NCBI GenBank assembly: GCA_009774345.1
Contig: VSNR01000141.1
Span: forward strand, 1 to 11,472
Direction: 5' to 3'
Source: Lachnospiraceae bacterium
GTDB taxonomy: Bacteria > Bacillota > Clostridia > Lachnospirales > Lachnospiraceae
DNA: 11,472 nucleotides
Shown here: positions 6,831-11,472 of the stretch, in pieces
How positions within the stretch are numbered: the stretch's first letter is position 1
How the letters are laid out: each line of letters opens with the position of its first letter
Program-made: the position numbers and the translations under genes
The notes under the pieces: model-generated
Seen by the model: only the letters and a program-made list of their open reading frames with translations
Database searches by the model: none
Told to the model about the DNA's origin: nothing

Positions 6831-6941
6831 TTAGAAACCGATAACACTCACAGCTAATGGTACTACCATAGTCAATACAAGAAGAATGGCTATGACGGCT
6901 GCGATTTTACGCTGCGTTTTTTTATGATTCATATTCATCAT
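6831..6941 (-). CDS. 36-residue single-TM small protein
   Basis: A small gene encoding MMNMNHKKTQRK, then a hydrophobic helix of about 22 residues (IAAVIAILLVLTMVVPLAVSVI reads within 13-34), ending GF. The basic N-terminus followed by one TM helix predicts a small inner-membrane protein with its N-terminus inside. It has the strongest expression signals in the window: AAAAGGGGTG 7-8 nt before the ATG and a TTGAAA-17-TATAAT promoter giving a leader of about 20 nt. ATG codons 1, 2 and 4 are all in frame; the first fits the spacing best. Its shape resembles the tiny one-helix Firmicutes proteins of the DUF4044/Prli42 kind, but I cannot confirm a relation. It lies 102 nt upstream of the VanW gene on the same strand. 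Confidence 0.7.
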   Translation of the reverse strand: MMNMNHKKTQRKIAAVIAILLVLTMVVPLAVSVIGF

Positions 6942-6948
6942 GGCTGTT

Positions 6949-6966
6949 CACCCCTTTTCGAAAGGA
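6949..6966. promoter_or_regulatory. Back-to-back Shine-Dalgarno sites of divergent genes
   Basis: The two ribosome-binding sites, minus-strand AAAAGGGGTG (6958-6949) and plus-strand AAAGGA (6961-6966), are inverted around the palindrome TTTCGAAA (6956-6963). The two start codons are separated by only 33 nt, so each mRNA must begin at or inside the other gene unless leaders are extremely short. Confidence 0.6.
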
Positions 6967-6967
6967 T

Positions 6968-6996
6968 ATTATAAATGAATTTGATATTTTTTTCAA
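6968..6996 (-). promoter_or_regulatory. Near-consensus sigma-A promoter for the small-protein/VanW operon
   Basis: On the minus strand, TTGAAA (6996-6991), a 17-nt spacer and TATAAT (6973-6968). The predicted transcript start is near 6961, just before the Shine-Dalgarno AAAAGGGGTG. The promoter lies over the first codons of the divergent plus-strand gene: the -10 box covers positions just before its ATG and the -35 lies within its codons 6-8. Confidence 0.75.
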
Positions 6997-7586
6997 GTCT
7001 TGTCTTATTTGGTTGTTTATTATTTTCTTTTTGCCTGCACCGCACCCAGCGCAAAGAGGAGGATGCGGACCGCGAATTCTGGGAGCGCGAGTACCGGGCA
7101 AACTTTACCCGCAAAAAACCGCTCGATGACCTGAACTATATCACCATCCCAGAGCATTTGCTCAGCATGAAGCCCGAACCTATGTCCGAGGAGATCGCGG
7201 ATTGCCTCTCTGAGCTGCGGGACTTGTCCGATATGAAAATCGTCAATCTCACCGGCTACTCAAACACAGACCTCAAGCTAAAATATGGCACTGCTAATAT
7301 TACTATATTAACTGACTGCGATTTTCATTACACAAATCTTGTGACGCTGCTGCAAAAACTTGCCGAACTGCTGCACGACAGCCTTGAATACGCCCTTGCG
7401 ATCGAAGTTCTTGAGTTTGCAGTATCCACCAAAACCGATGTCAGCAAAAGCTATTATCTGCTCGCCGAGCTTTACAAAGAGACCGGCACACCGGAAAAAA
7501 TCGGCACGCTGATCCAGCAGGCACAGACGCTTCACTCCATTATGAAGGACGCGATCGTCGAAAATTTACAAGCAGCAAATCTATGA
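6975..7586 (+). CDS. Membrane-anchored protein of unknown function
   Basis: A 203-residue protein I do not recognise. Residues 3-21 (FFSSLVLFGCLLFSF within them) form one TM helix or uncleaved signal anchor. A highly charged segment at 22-50 (RTQRKEEDADREFWEREYR) follows. The remainder is mostly helical and soluble. The stretch from 125 to 188, with ALAIEVLEFAVST and YYLLAELYKETG, looks like one or two TPR-type helical hairpins. Charge distribution suggests the soluble part faces the cytoplasm. AAAGGA lies 8 nt before the ATG. No convincing promoter is visible; TATGAT at 6923-6928 is a possible -10 with a poor -35. It is the only long plus-strand gene, is divergent from the 36-residue gene, and its last 47 nt overlap the exonuclease gene tail to tail. 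Confidence 0.8.
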   Translation: MNLIFFSSLVLFGCLLFSFCLHRTQRKEEDADREFWEREYRANFTRKKPLDDLNYITIPEHLLSMKPEPMSEEIADCLSELRDLSDMKIVNLTGYSNTDLKLKYGTANITILTDCDFHYTNLVTLLQKLAELLHDSLEYALAIEVLEFAVSTKTDVSKSYYLLAELYKETGTPEKIGTLIQQAQTLHSIMKDAIVENLQAANL

Positions 7587-8307
7587 TCCTGCTTGCTTCG
7601 TTTTTCGTGAGCTTCTGCAAGTCCACCGACTCCTGTGTCACCTTGTCCACCGGCCCTAACACCCATCCGTCACAGCACAGATGATACTGCACTGCCAGCT
7701 TCATCAGGAGCTCAAGCTGTTTTGGCGTGATGGGACTTTCTTTTTTGACGGTATAAATCAAAGGCTTTGGCAGGAATGGCTCTGCTTCGCGCTCCCCGTA
7801 TGCACTCACCAGTATCTTATATAATTCATGCGCTGCAACGGCGTCATTGAGCGCGCGGTGCGCATCCAGCTCTATATGGTAGTAGTCACACAAATACCCA
7901 AGGTTTCTGCTCGCCAAATCATTGAGAAACCGCTTTGCAATCCTGAGGGTATCAATGCCGGATCTCTCAAAAGCCCTCTTCTGGTTCACCGCAGCTTTTT
8001 TGACAAAGGAATAGTCAAAGAGCAGGTTGTGTCCCAGCAGGACATCGTCCCCCAGAAATGCCAGAAATGCGTCGAGGATCTCTTCCATGTAGGGTGCCTC
8101 CTTGACATCTTCTTCATGAATCCCCGTGAGCTCCACAATCCGCTCTGGCAGGCTTCTTGCCGGATTGACAAAGCTCGAAAAAGTCTCTGTGACCTCCCCG
8201 TCCTGTACCCTGACTGCCCCAATCTCTATGATTTTGTCCAATTTGGGATTTAACCCTGTAGTCTCAATATCAAAGGCTACGTAACTCATCGGTATGTCTT
8301 TGTCCAT
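7540..8307 (-). CDS. DEDDh 3'-5' exonuclease (DnaQ/PolC-epsilon type)
   Basis: A 255-residue metal-dependent 3'-5' exonuclease of the DnaQ-like superfamily. The catalytic set is complete: Asp13 and Glu15 in FDIETTG, Asp98 in GHNLLFDYSF, and His150 with Asp155 in HRALNDA. The nuclease domain ends near 170. The extra 85 residues contain TPKQLELLMKLA near 194-205 and LTKNEASRIIDLL near 233-245. This resembles the small C-terminal ..KQ..LI..L..LTK.EAS..I..L module of several Firmicutes DNA-related proteins and may be a partner- or DNA-binding piece. The ATG at 8307 has AAGGA 11 nt upstream and overlaps the glycosyltransferase by 38 nt; the in-frame ATG at 8289 has no Shine-Dalgarno. It is last in the operon, and its 3' end lies inside the convergent plus-strand gene. 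DNA repair or RNA trimming are both possible roles. Confidence 0.88.
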   Translation of the reverse strand: MDKDIPMSYVAFDIETTGLNPKLDKIIEIGAVRVQDGEVTETFSSFVNPARSLPERIVELTGIHEEDVKEAPYMEEILDAFLAFLGDDVLLGHNLLFDYSFVKKAAVNQKRAFERSGIDTLRIAKRFLNDLASRNLGYLCDYYHIELDAHRALNDAVAAHELYKILVSAYGEREAEPFLPKPLIYTVKKESPITPKQLELLMKLAVQYHLCCDGWVLGPVDKVTQESVDLQKLTKNEASRIIDLLLVNFRRSRPS

Positions 8308-9244
8308 TCTTCATTTTATCCTTATATTCTGTGTCTAAAAAAATCAGGTTCATCTCGTAATCCTGCATATTTTTCTGTTTCATCGTAGAGAGCATCAAGC
8401 CTGCAAAGAAGGACTGCATCGCCGCAAGGTACACAAAACAGCATACAATCAGCGTCGGGAAACGCTCCACCAGCCCTGTCTCAAAATACTCGCTCATCAC
8501 CGGCAGGAGGAAAATGGTCGAAACCAGCACAAGCACCGCTGCAATCCATGTAAAAAACCCCATCGGCTTATAATTTTTGTACAGTTTGACGATCGTCATA
8601 ATGACCTTCAAACCATCCGAGTAGGTGTTGAGTTTCGACTCGCTGCCCTCTGGCCTGTCCCTGTACTGGATGATCACATTCTCCACGCGCATATTTTTGT
8701 CGATCGCATGGATGCTCATCTCCGTCTCAATCTCAAACCCCTTCGAGAGCACCGGGAAAGACTTCACAAACTGATAGCTAAATGCCCTGTAGCCTGTCAT
8801 GATATCGCGGATATCACTCTTGAACATCCCGTTGATGGCACCGCGCACAAGCGAGTTGCCAAAGTTGTGAAAGGGTCTCTTATTTTCCTCGAAATAAGAG
8901 GAGGACAGCCTGTCCCCAACCACCATGTCCGCGCCCCGCTCAAGCACTGCCTCACACAGCTTTCCCGCCTCGTCTGCCGGGTATGTGTCATCCCCGTCTG
9001 TCATAATATAACACTTCGCGTCGATCTCACGGAACATGCGCCGTATAACATTTCCCTTTCCCTGCTGGTACTCATAGCGCACGACTGCGCCCGCCCTGCG
9101 CGCGATCTCATCCGTCCCGTCCTTTGAATTGTTGTCATACACGTAAATCACTGCCTGCGGCAGCGCTTTTCTAAAGTCCTTTACCACTTTCTCTATCGTC
9201 TTGCTCTCATTGTAACAGGGAATAAGCACTGCAATCTCGTCCAT
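8270..9244 (-). CDS. Family-2 glycosyltransferase with two C-terminal TM helices
   Basis: Membrane glycosyltransferase of 324 residues in the dolichyl-phosphate-mannose-synthase-like part of GT2. It probably moves a sugar from a nucleotide sugar to a polyprenyl phosphate or cell-surface glycan. The protein opens with IAVLIPCYNES, the nucleotide-binding strand, then YDNNSKDGT at about 36-44. The metal-binding acidic motif lies within ITDGDDTYP (about 80-88), and GYRAFS with FEIETE (about 152-175) is the acceptor-side signature. Two hydrophobic helices follow at about 228-250 and 262-287. The frame is open to 9289, where it would overlap tadA, but GGAGG at 9252-9256 sits 7 nt before ATG 9244, and only from there does the protein begin like its family. 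ATG 9247 is equally in frame. Sugar and acceptor are unknown. Confidence 0.88.
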   Translation of the reverse strand: MDEIAVLIPCYNESKTIEKVVKDFRKALPQAVIYVYDNNSKDGTDEIARRAGAVVRYEYQQGKGNVIRRMFREIDAKCYIMTDGDDTYPADEAGKLCEAVLERGADMVVGDRLSSSYFEENKRPFHNFGNSLVRGAINGMFKSDIRDIMTGYRAFSYQFVKSFPVLSKGFEIETEMSIHAIDKNMRVENVIIQYRDRPEGSESKLNTYSDGLKVIMTIVKLYKNYKPMGFFTWIAAVLVLVSTIFLLPVMSEYFETGLVERFPTLIVCCFVYLAAMQSFFAGLMLSTMKQKNMQDYEMNLIFLDTEYKDKMKNGQRHTDELRSL

Positions 9245-9251
9245 CATACTG

Positions 9252-9256
9252 CCTCC
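9252..9256 (-). promoter_or_regulatory. Shine-Dalgarno selecting the glycosyltransferase start
   Basis: GGAGG on the minus strand, 4 nt before ATG 9247 and 7 nt before ATG 9244. It argues against the longer frame that begins at 9289. Confidence 0.65.
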
Positions 9257-9285
9257 GATACCTAAATATTCACATTGGTAGTGTA

Positions 9286-9795
9286 TCATAGTTTCTCAAG
9301 ATTATAAAGTCTTTTTTCCTTTTCAGCCTTATTTCGGAGACGAAGCTCTTTGAAAAAGGTCTTGAGCAGCGTTTCACACTCCTGCGCAAGAATCCCCCGC
9401 ACAGCTTCAACCTGATGGTTAAACGCTGGCATGTCAAGGATATTTAACACCGACCCGGCACATCCCGCCTTGGGATTCATGCACGCCATCACGACCTTTG
9501 GAATCCGCGCCTGCACGATCGCGCCCGCACACATCTGGCAGGGTTCGAGTGTCACATACAGCGTACACTCCTCAAGACGCCAGTCGCCAACTGCCTTGCT
9601 TGCCTTTTTGATCGCGATGATCTCTGCGTGGGAGAGTGTGCTCTTGTCCGTGTTTCGCCGGTTATAGCCGCGTCCTATGATTTTGCCGTCATGCACGATC
9701 ACACAGCCAATCGGCACCTCACCGAGCGCATATGCCTTTTTCGCCTGCTTTAGCGCCTCCCTCATATAGCGCTCATCGTCGCTCTGCTTCATCAT
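9286..9795 (-). CDS. tadA: tRNA-specific adenosine(34) deaminase TadA
   Basis: Zinc deaminase that converts adenosine 34 of tRNA-Arg(ACG) to inosine, which is needed to read CGN codons. The protein is 169 residues. The cytidine-deaminase-fold signature is complete: His-Ala-Glu at 56-58 supplies one zinc ligand and the proton-shuttling Glu, and PCQMC at 85-89 supplies the two cysteines. The GEVPIGCVIV strand and the later NPKAGCAGS segment are typical of TadA. A longer GTG-started frame exists at 9813, but ATG 9795 forms the 4-nt ATGA overlap with the hydrolase stop and has GGATGGAG about 8 nt upstream. The next codon is also ATG. The C-terminus is basic and extended (LRLRNKAEKEKR). Confidence 0.95.
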   Translation of the reverse strand: MMKQSDDERYMREALKQAKKAYALGEVPIGCVIVHDGKIIGRGYNRRNTDKSTLSHAEIIAIKKASKAVGDWRLEECTLYVTLEPCQMCAGAIVQARIPKVVMACMNPKAGCAGSVLNILDMPAFNHQVEAVRGILAQECETLLKTFFKELRLRNKAEKEKRLYNLEKL

Positions 9796-10718
9796 AGCTT
9801 CTGCTCCATCCACGAGAGCACATCTTTGTACACTTGGTCTTTATCCAGTTCATTCAGAAGCTCATGCCGGTTCTCCTGATAAATTTTTAACGAGATATCC
9901 TCCACACCTGCCCGCTCAAAGCTTGCAGCCACACGCGGCACATCCTTTCCGTAATGCCCTACCGGGTCCTGACCGCCCGCGATAAAAAACAGCGGCAGTT
10001 CCTTAGGCACATTCCTGATATTCTGTTCTTTTTGTATGAACAGCAGCACCTCGAACAATGTCCGGTATCCGTTGACTGTGAAACTGTAATTGCAGAATTT
10101 ATTGCTTGTGCAAAAGTCTACCACGGATTCATCCCTTGTCAGCCAGTCGCTCTCTGTCCGCGGATGGACAATGCGTTTCTGATAGGAATGAAACGCATTC
10201 CTGCGCAGTAACTGTGAGCGGCACCGGTCGCCCGCCACCAGCCGCAGCACATTGGAGACGACCGTCCCGGCAGCAAGCGTCAGCCAGCACTGGCTGCCTG
10301 TCCCGCAGATCACTGCCCCGTCGAGGTCCATGCCATAGGTCATCAGATATCTTCTTGCCATAAAGGAGCCCATGCTGTGCCCTATCAGAAAATATGGCTT
10401 GTTTTTGTAACGTTTCTTTGCAGCCCGTGTGACGCGGTGAAGGTCTGCCACCACCGTCGCGCTCATATTTCTAGGACAAAAATATCCTAAATCAGCGTCA
10501 TTTCCAGCCGTCAGCCCATGTCCCAGATGATCATTGCCGACCACCGCATAGCCGTGCTGGTTCAAAAACCGCGCAAAATCCTCATAGCGGTCGATCATCT
10601 CAACCATACCATGTGAGATCTGCACCACCGCTTTCACTGCTGTATCCGGCTCCCACAACACCACGTGAAGCCTGTGTATGCCATCCTTAGAGGGCATGTA
10701 ATAATCTTTTCTCTTCAT
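9792..10718 (-). CDS. Alpha/beta hydrolase, monoacylglycerol-lipase-like
   Basis: A soluble serine hydrolase of 308 residues in the S33/monoacylglycerol lipase-like group, presumably acting on a lipid ester or similar small ester. Visible are the oxyanion-side ISHGMVE at 34-40, the NDHLGHG segment at 62-68, the nucleophile elbow GHSMGS with Ser115, the acid in AGGQDPVG (Asp251) and the catalytic His285 in ENRHELLNE. The lid region lies at about 140-225. No signal peptide is visible. GGGAG sits 7 nt before the ATG. It is the first gene of the four-gene operon with tadA, the glycosyltransferase and the exonuclease. Its natural substrate cannot be inferred; lysophospholipase is an alternative label. 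Confidence 0.88.
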   Translation of the reverse strand: MKRKDYYMPSKDGIHRLHVVLWEPDTAVKAVVQISHGMVEMIDRYEDFARFLNQHGYAVVGNDHLGHGLTAGNDADLGYFCPRNMSATVVADLHRVTRAAKKRYKNKPYFLIGHSMGSFMARRYLMTYGMDLDGAVICGTGSQCWLTLAAGTVVSNVLRLVAGDRCRSQLLRRNAFHSYQKRIVHPRTESDWLTRDESVVDFCTSNKFCNYSFTVNGYRTLFEVLLFIQKEQNIRNVPKELPLFFIAGGQDPVGHYGKDVPRVAASFERAGVEDISLKIYQENRHELLNELDKDQVYKDVLSWMEQKL

Positions 10719-10754
10719 TCATTTTCTCCCTGCTCGTGCGCATAAAACCCTACG

Positions 10755-10789
10755 AAAAAGAGGGCAGCCCTTCCTGCCCCCTTCTTTTT
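10755..10789 (-). terminator. Terminator between the 71-residue gene and the hydrolase operon
   Basis: GGGCAG (10762-10767) pairs with CTGCCC (10774-10779); the stem extends outward with mismatches and is flanked by A5 on the left and T5 on the right, so it could work in both directions. On the minus strand it ends transcription of the 71-residue gene about 50 nt after its stop. It lies only 36 nt upstream of the hydrolase ATG. Confidence 0.75.
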
Positions 10790-10836
10790 GCTTTGATATA
10801 CACCTTGAATACAGTTCATTTTATGTAATTACATCA

Positions 10837-11052
10837 TTACATTTTTGAAATCATGACAACAGACAAATCATACTCCTCGAGAAAATCGTCGATATCCCGC
10901 TCATCATTAATGTCCATCACGACTTCAAAGCTTCCTGTTAACGGATCTAAAAATCCTGCTACCATCTCTCCTGTGGATTGATTCTTTCTGATCATTGGCT
11001 TTTTGTTTAAAATATCAATTCTTTGAGATAATTCTCTTTTTGTAGCTAGCAT
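10837..11052 (-). CDS. 71-residue protein of unknown function
   Basis: A small soluble protein without a family I recognise. It begins MLATKRELSQRIDILNKKP, a basic amphipathic helix. A central MVAGFLDPLTGSFEVVMDI, likely beta strands, follows, and then an acidic NDERDIDDFLEEYDL stretch that ends in SVVMISKM. The opposite charge of the two ends suggests dimerisation or binding to a basic partner. The frame can be extended six codons to a TTG at 11070, but AAGGGGGA (11067-11060) lies 7 nt before ATG 11052, which is taken as the start. It is a single-gene unit ending at the terminator near 10755-10789. A 12-bp palindrome, ATGTAATTACAT, lies at 10823-10834 just after the stop. Confidence 0.7.
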   Translation of the reverse strand: MLATKRELSQRIDILNKKPMIRKNQSTGEMVAGFLDPLTGSFEVVMDINDERDIDDFLEEYDLSVVMISKM

Positions 11053-11099
11053 ATTATTGTCCCCCTTCAATCCTTTTCAATACGGTACAGCCACTTTTG

Positions 11100-11144
11100 C
11101 CTGCCCCCGGCAGTACTCAGGTACCCCCCCCCGCACCGGGCAGG
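11100..11144 (-). ncRNA. Possible structured leader before the 71-residue gene
   Basis: Read on the minus strand, CCTGCCCGG can pair with CCGGGGGCAGG (two-base bulge), enclosing G9 and a small GTAC-CTGA-GTAC hairpin. No T run follows, so it is not a terminator. It ends about 50 nt upstream of the start codon and could be a regulatory leader. It matches no riboswitch class I can recognise. Confidence 0.3.
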
Positions 11145-11169
11145 AGACAAGTGCCATACACATGTAATC

Positions 11170-11307
11170 CTAATTGTACTTTGCACATCCTGCGATGCTT
11201 ATCGTTTGCCATCCAAGCGCATACTCAGACAGCAGTATGTTGTCAAGGTGCTCCGGCATGCATGCCGGAATCAAAGCAGATCTATGATTAGTTTCATTCC
11301 CGGTCAC
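11170..11307 (-). CDS. Doubtful 45-residue open frame
   Basis: A minus-strand frame from a GTG at 11307 (GAGAGGGAG just upstream, but with tight spacing) to TAG at 11170. It would encode 45 residues including the stretch HLDNILLSEYALGWQTISIA and two cysteines. An internal ATG at 11259 would give 29 residues and has no Shine-Dalgarno. The residue mix is protein-like, but there is no homology I recognise and the frame crosses the 18-bp palindrome. It may be a gene remnant or chance. Confidence 0.2.
   Translation of the reverse strand: MTGNETNHRSALIPACMPEHLDNILLSEYALGWQTISIAGCAKYN
11252..11269. repeat. Perfect 18-bp palindrome
   Basis: TCCGGCATGCATGCCGGA is its own reverse complement. It has no loop and no flanking T run, so it looks more like a dimeric protein site than a terminator. 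Confidence 0.7.
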
Positions 11308-11472
11308 TTTCTCCCTCTCGTGAACACGGCGCAGAAACTGAATCAACTATAATGTATTATGTAAACTTATATAGTTATCCACTGCCTCATGCTGCCTTAT
11401 GGATAAAATGATGACAGCTCTTTGAGGGCATGGCTCAACCACTATATTTATCTACGTTTTCCTAAATAGTAG

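Larger units (their letters stand above)
11053..11472. other. 420-nt region with no convincing gene, rich in inverted repeats
   Basis: Upstream of the 71-residue gene. It contains a stem of CCTGCCC (11100-11106) with GGGCAGG (11138-11144), an uninterrupted C9/G9 tract at 11124-11132, and an 18-bp perfect palindrome at 11252-11269. An inverted repeat GATT-AGTTTC (11286-11295) / GAAACTGAATC (11334-11344) and an inverted repeat TTATCCA (11375-11381) / TGGATAA (11400-11406) follow. Only one short minus-strand frame (11170-11307) stands out. No promoter close to consensus was found for the 71-residue gene. Confidence 0.5.

Noticed and set aside
7828..8253. Plus-strand 141-codon frame
   Set aside because: Antisense to the exonuclease with intact catalytic motifs; no start signal and no recognisable content.
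8708..9127. Plus-strand 139-codon frame
   Set aside because: Antisense to the glycosyltransferase core; no ribosome-binding site.
11100..11144. Terminator or known riboswitch
   Set aside because: No T run follows the stem on either strand, and none of the conserved cores of common riboswitches that I can recognise is visible.
11252..11269. Terminator hairpin
   Set aside because: The palindrome has no loop and no adjacent T run on either strand.

Overview
The window looks like a chromosomal segment of a Gram-positive anaerobe of the class Clostridia, most likely Lachnospiraceae. This is inferred from the VanW/G5-type wall protein, the AIR-synthase/Lrp/aminotransferase cluster, an ECF sigma factor with a zinc-finger anti-sigma factor, very tight operons with 4-nt ATGA overlaps, and strong AAGGGG/GGAGG ribosome-binding sites. 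No phage, insertion sequence, CRISPR array, tRNA or rRNA was recognised. Almost everything is on the minus strand.

Layout, left to right. (1) 1-326 is an AT-rich gap. It holds the possible 3' end of a plus-strand gene and a run of four 11-bp phased GACA repeats. (2) 327-1737 (minus) is a two-gene ECF sigma/anti-sigma operon. (3) 1820-1857 is a strong terminator closing the next operon. (4) 1864-6941 (minus) is a run of six genes: a 36-residue one-TM protein, a secreted VanW/G5 protein with a Gln/Ala-rich tail, a divergent AIR-synthase-fold protein, an Lrp/AsnC regulator, a class I/II PLP aminotransferase, and the tRNA methyltransferase TrmL. The last four overlap by 4 nt at every junction. 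A near-consensus promoter for the 36-residue gene lies at 6968-6996. (5) 6975-7586 (plus) is the only long rightward gene, a membrane-anchored protein of unknown function. Its start codon sits inside that divergent promoter and its 3' end overlaps the next gene by 47 nt. (6) 7540-10718 (minus) is a four-gene operon: alpha/beta hydrolase, tadA, a family-2 glycosyltransferase and a DEDDh exonuclease. (7) 10755-10789 is a terminator, followed by a 71-residue unknown gene with a long, structured, largely non-coding upstream region that reaches the right edge.

How it may work together. The two tRNA wobble-base enzymes (TrmL, TadA) are housekeeping passengers of different operons. The least explained unit is the wall protein - AIRS-like - Lrp - aminotransferase chain. 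The Lrp protein probably senses an amino acid and controls the aminotransferase. The AIRS-like protein keeps the C-terminal half of the HypE/ThiL fold but lacks several N-terminal acidic motifs and the HypE C-terminal cysteine tail, so its job is open. The sigma/anti-sigma pair next door would sense an envelope signal. Several start codons were moved from the longest open frame because a good ribosome-binding site points to an internal start (anti-sigma 1247, AIRS-like 5085, glycosyltransferase 9244, tadA 9795, 71-residue protein 11052).
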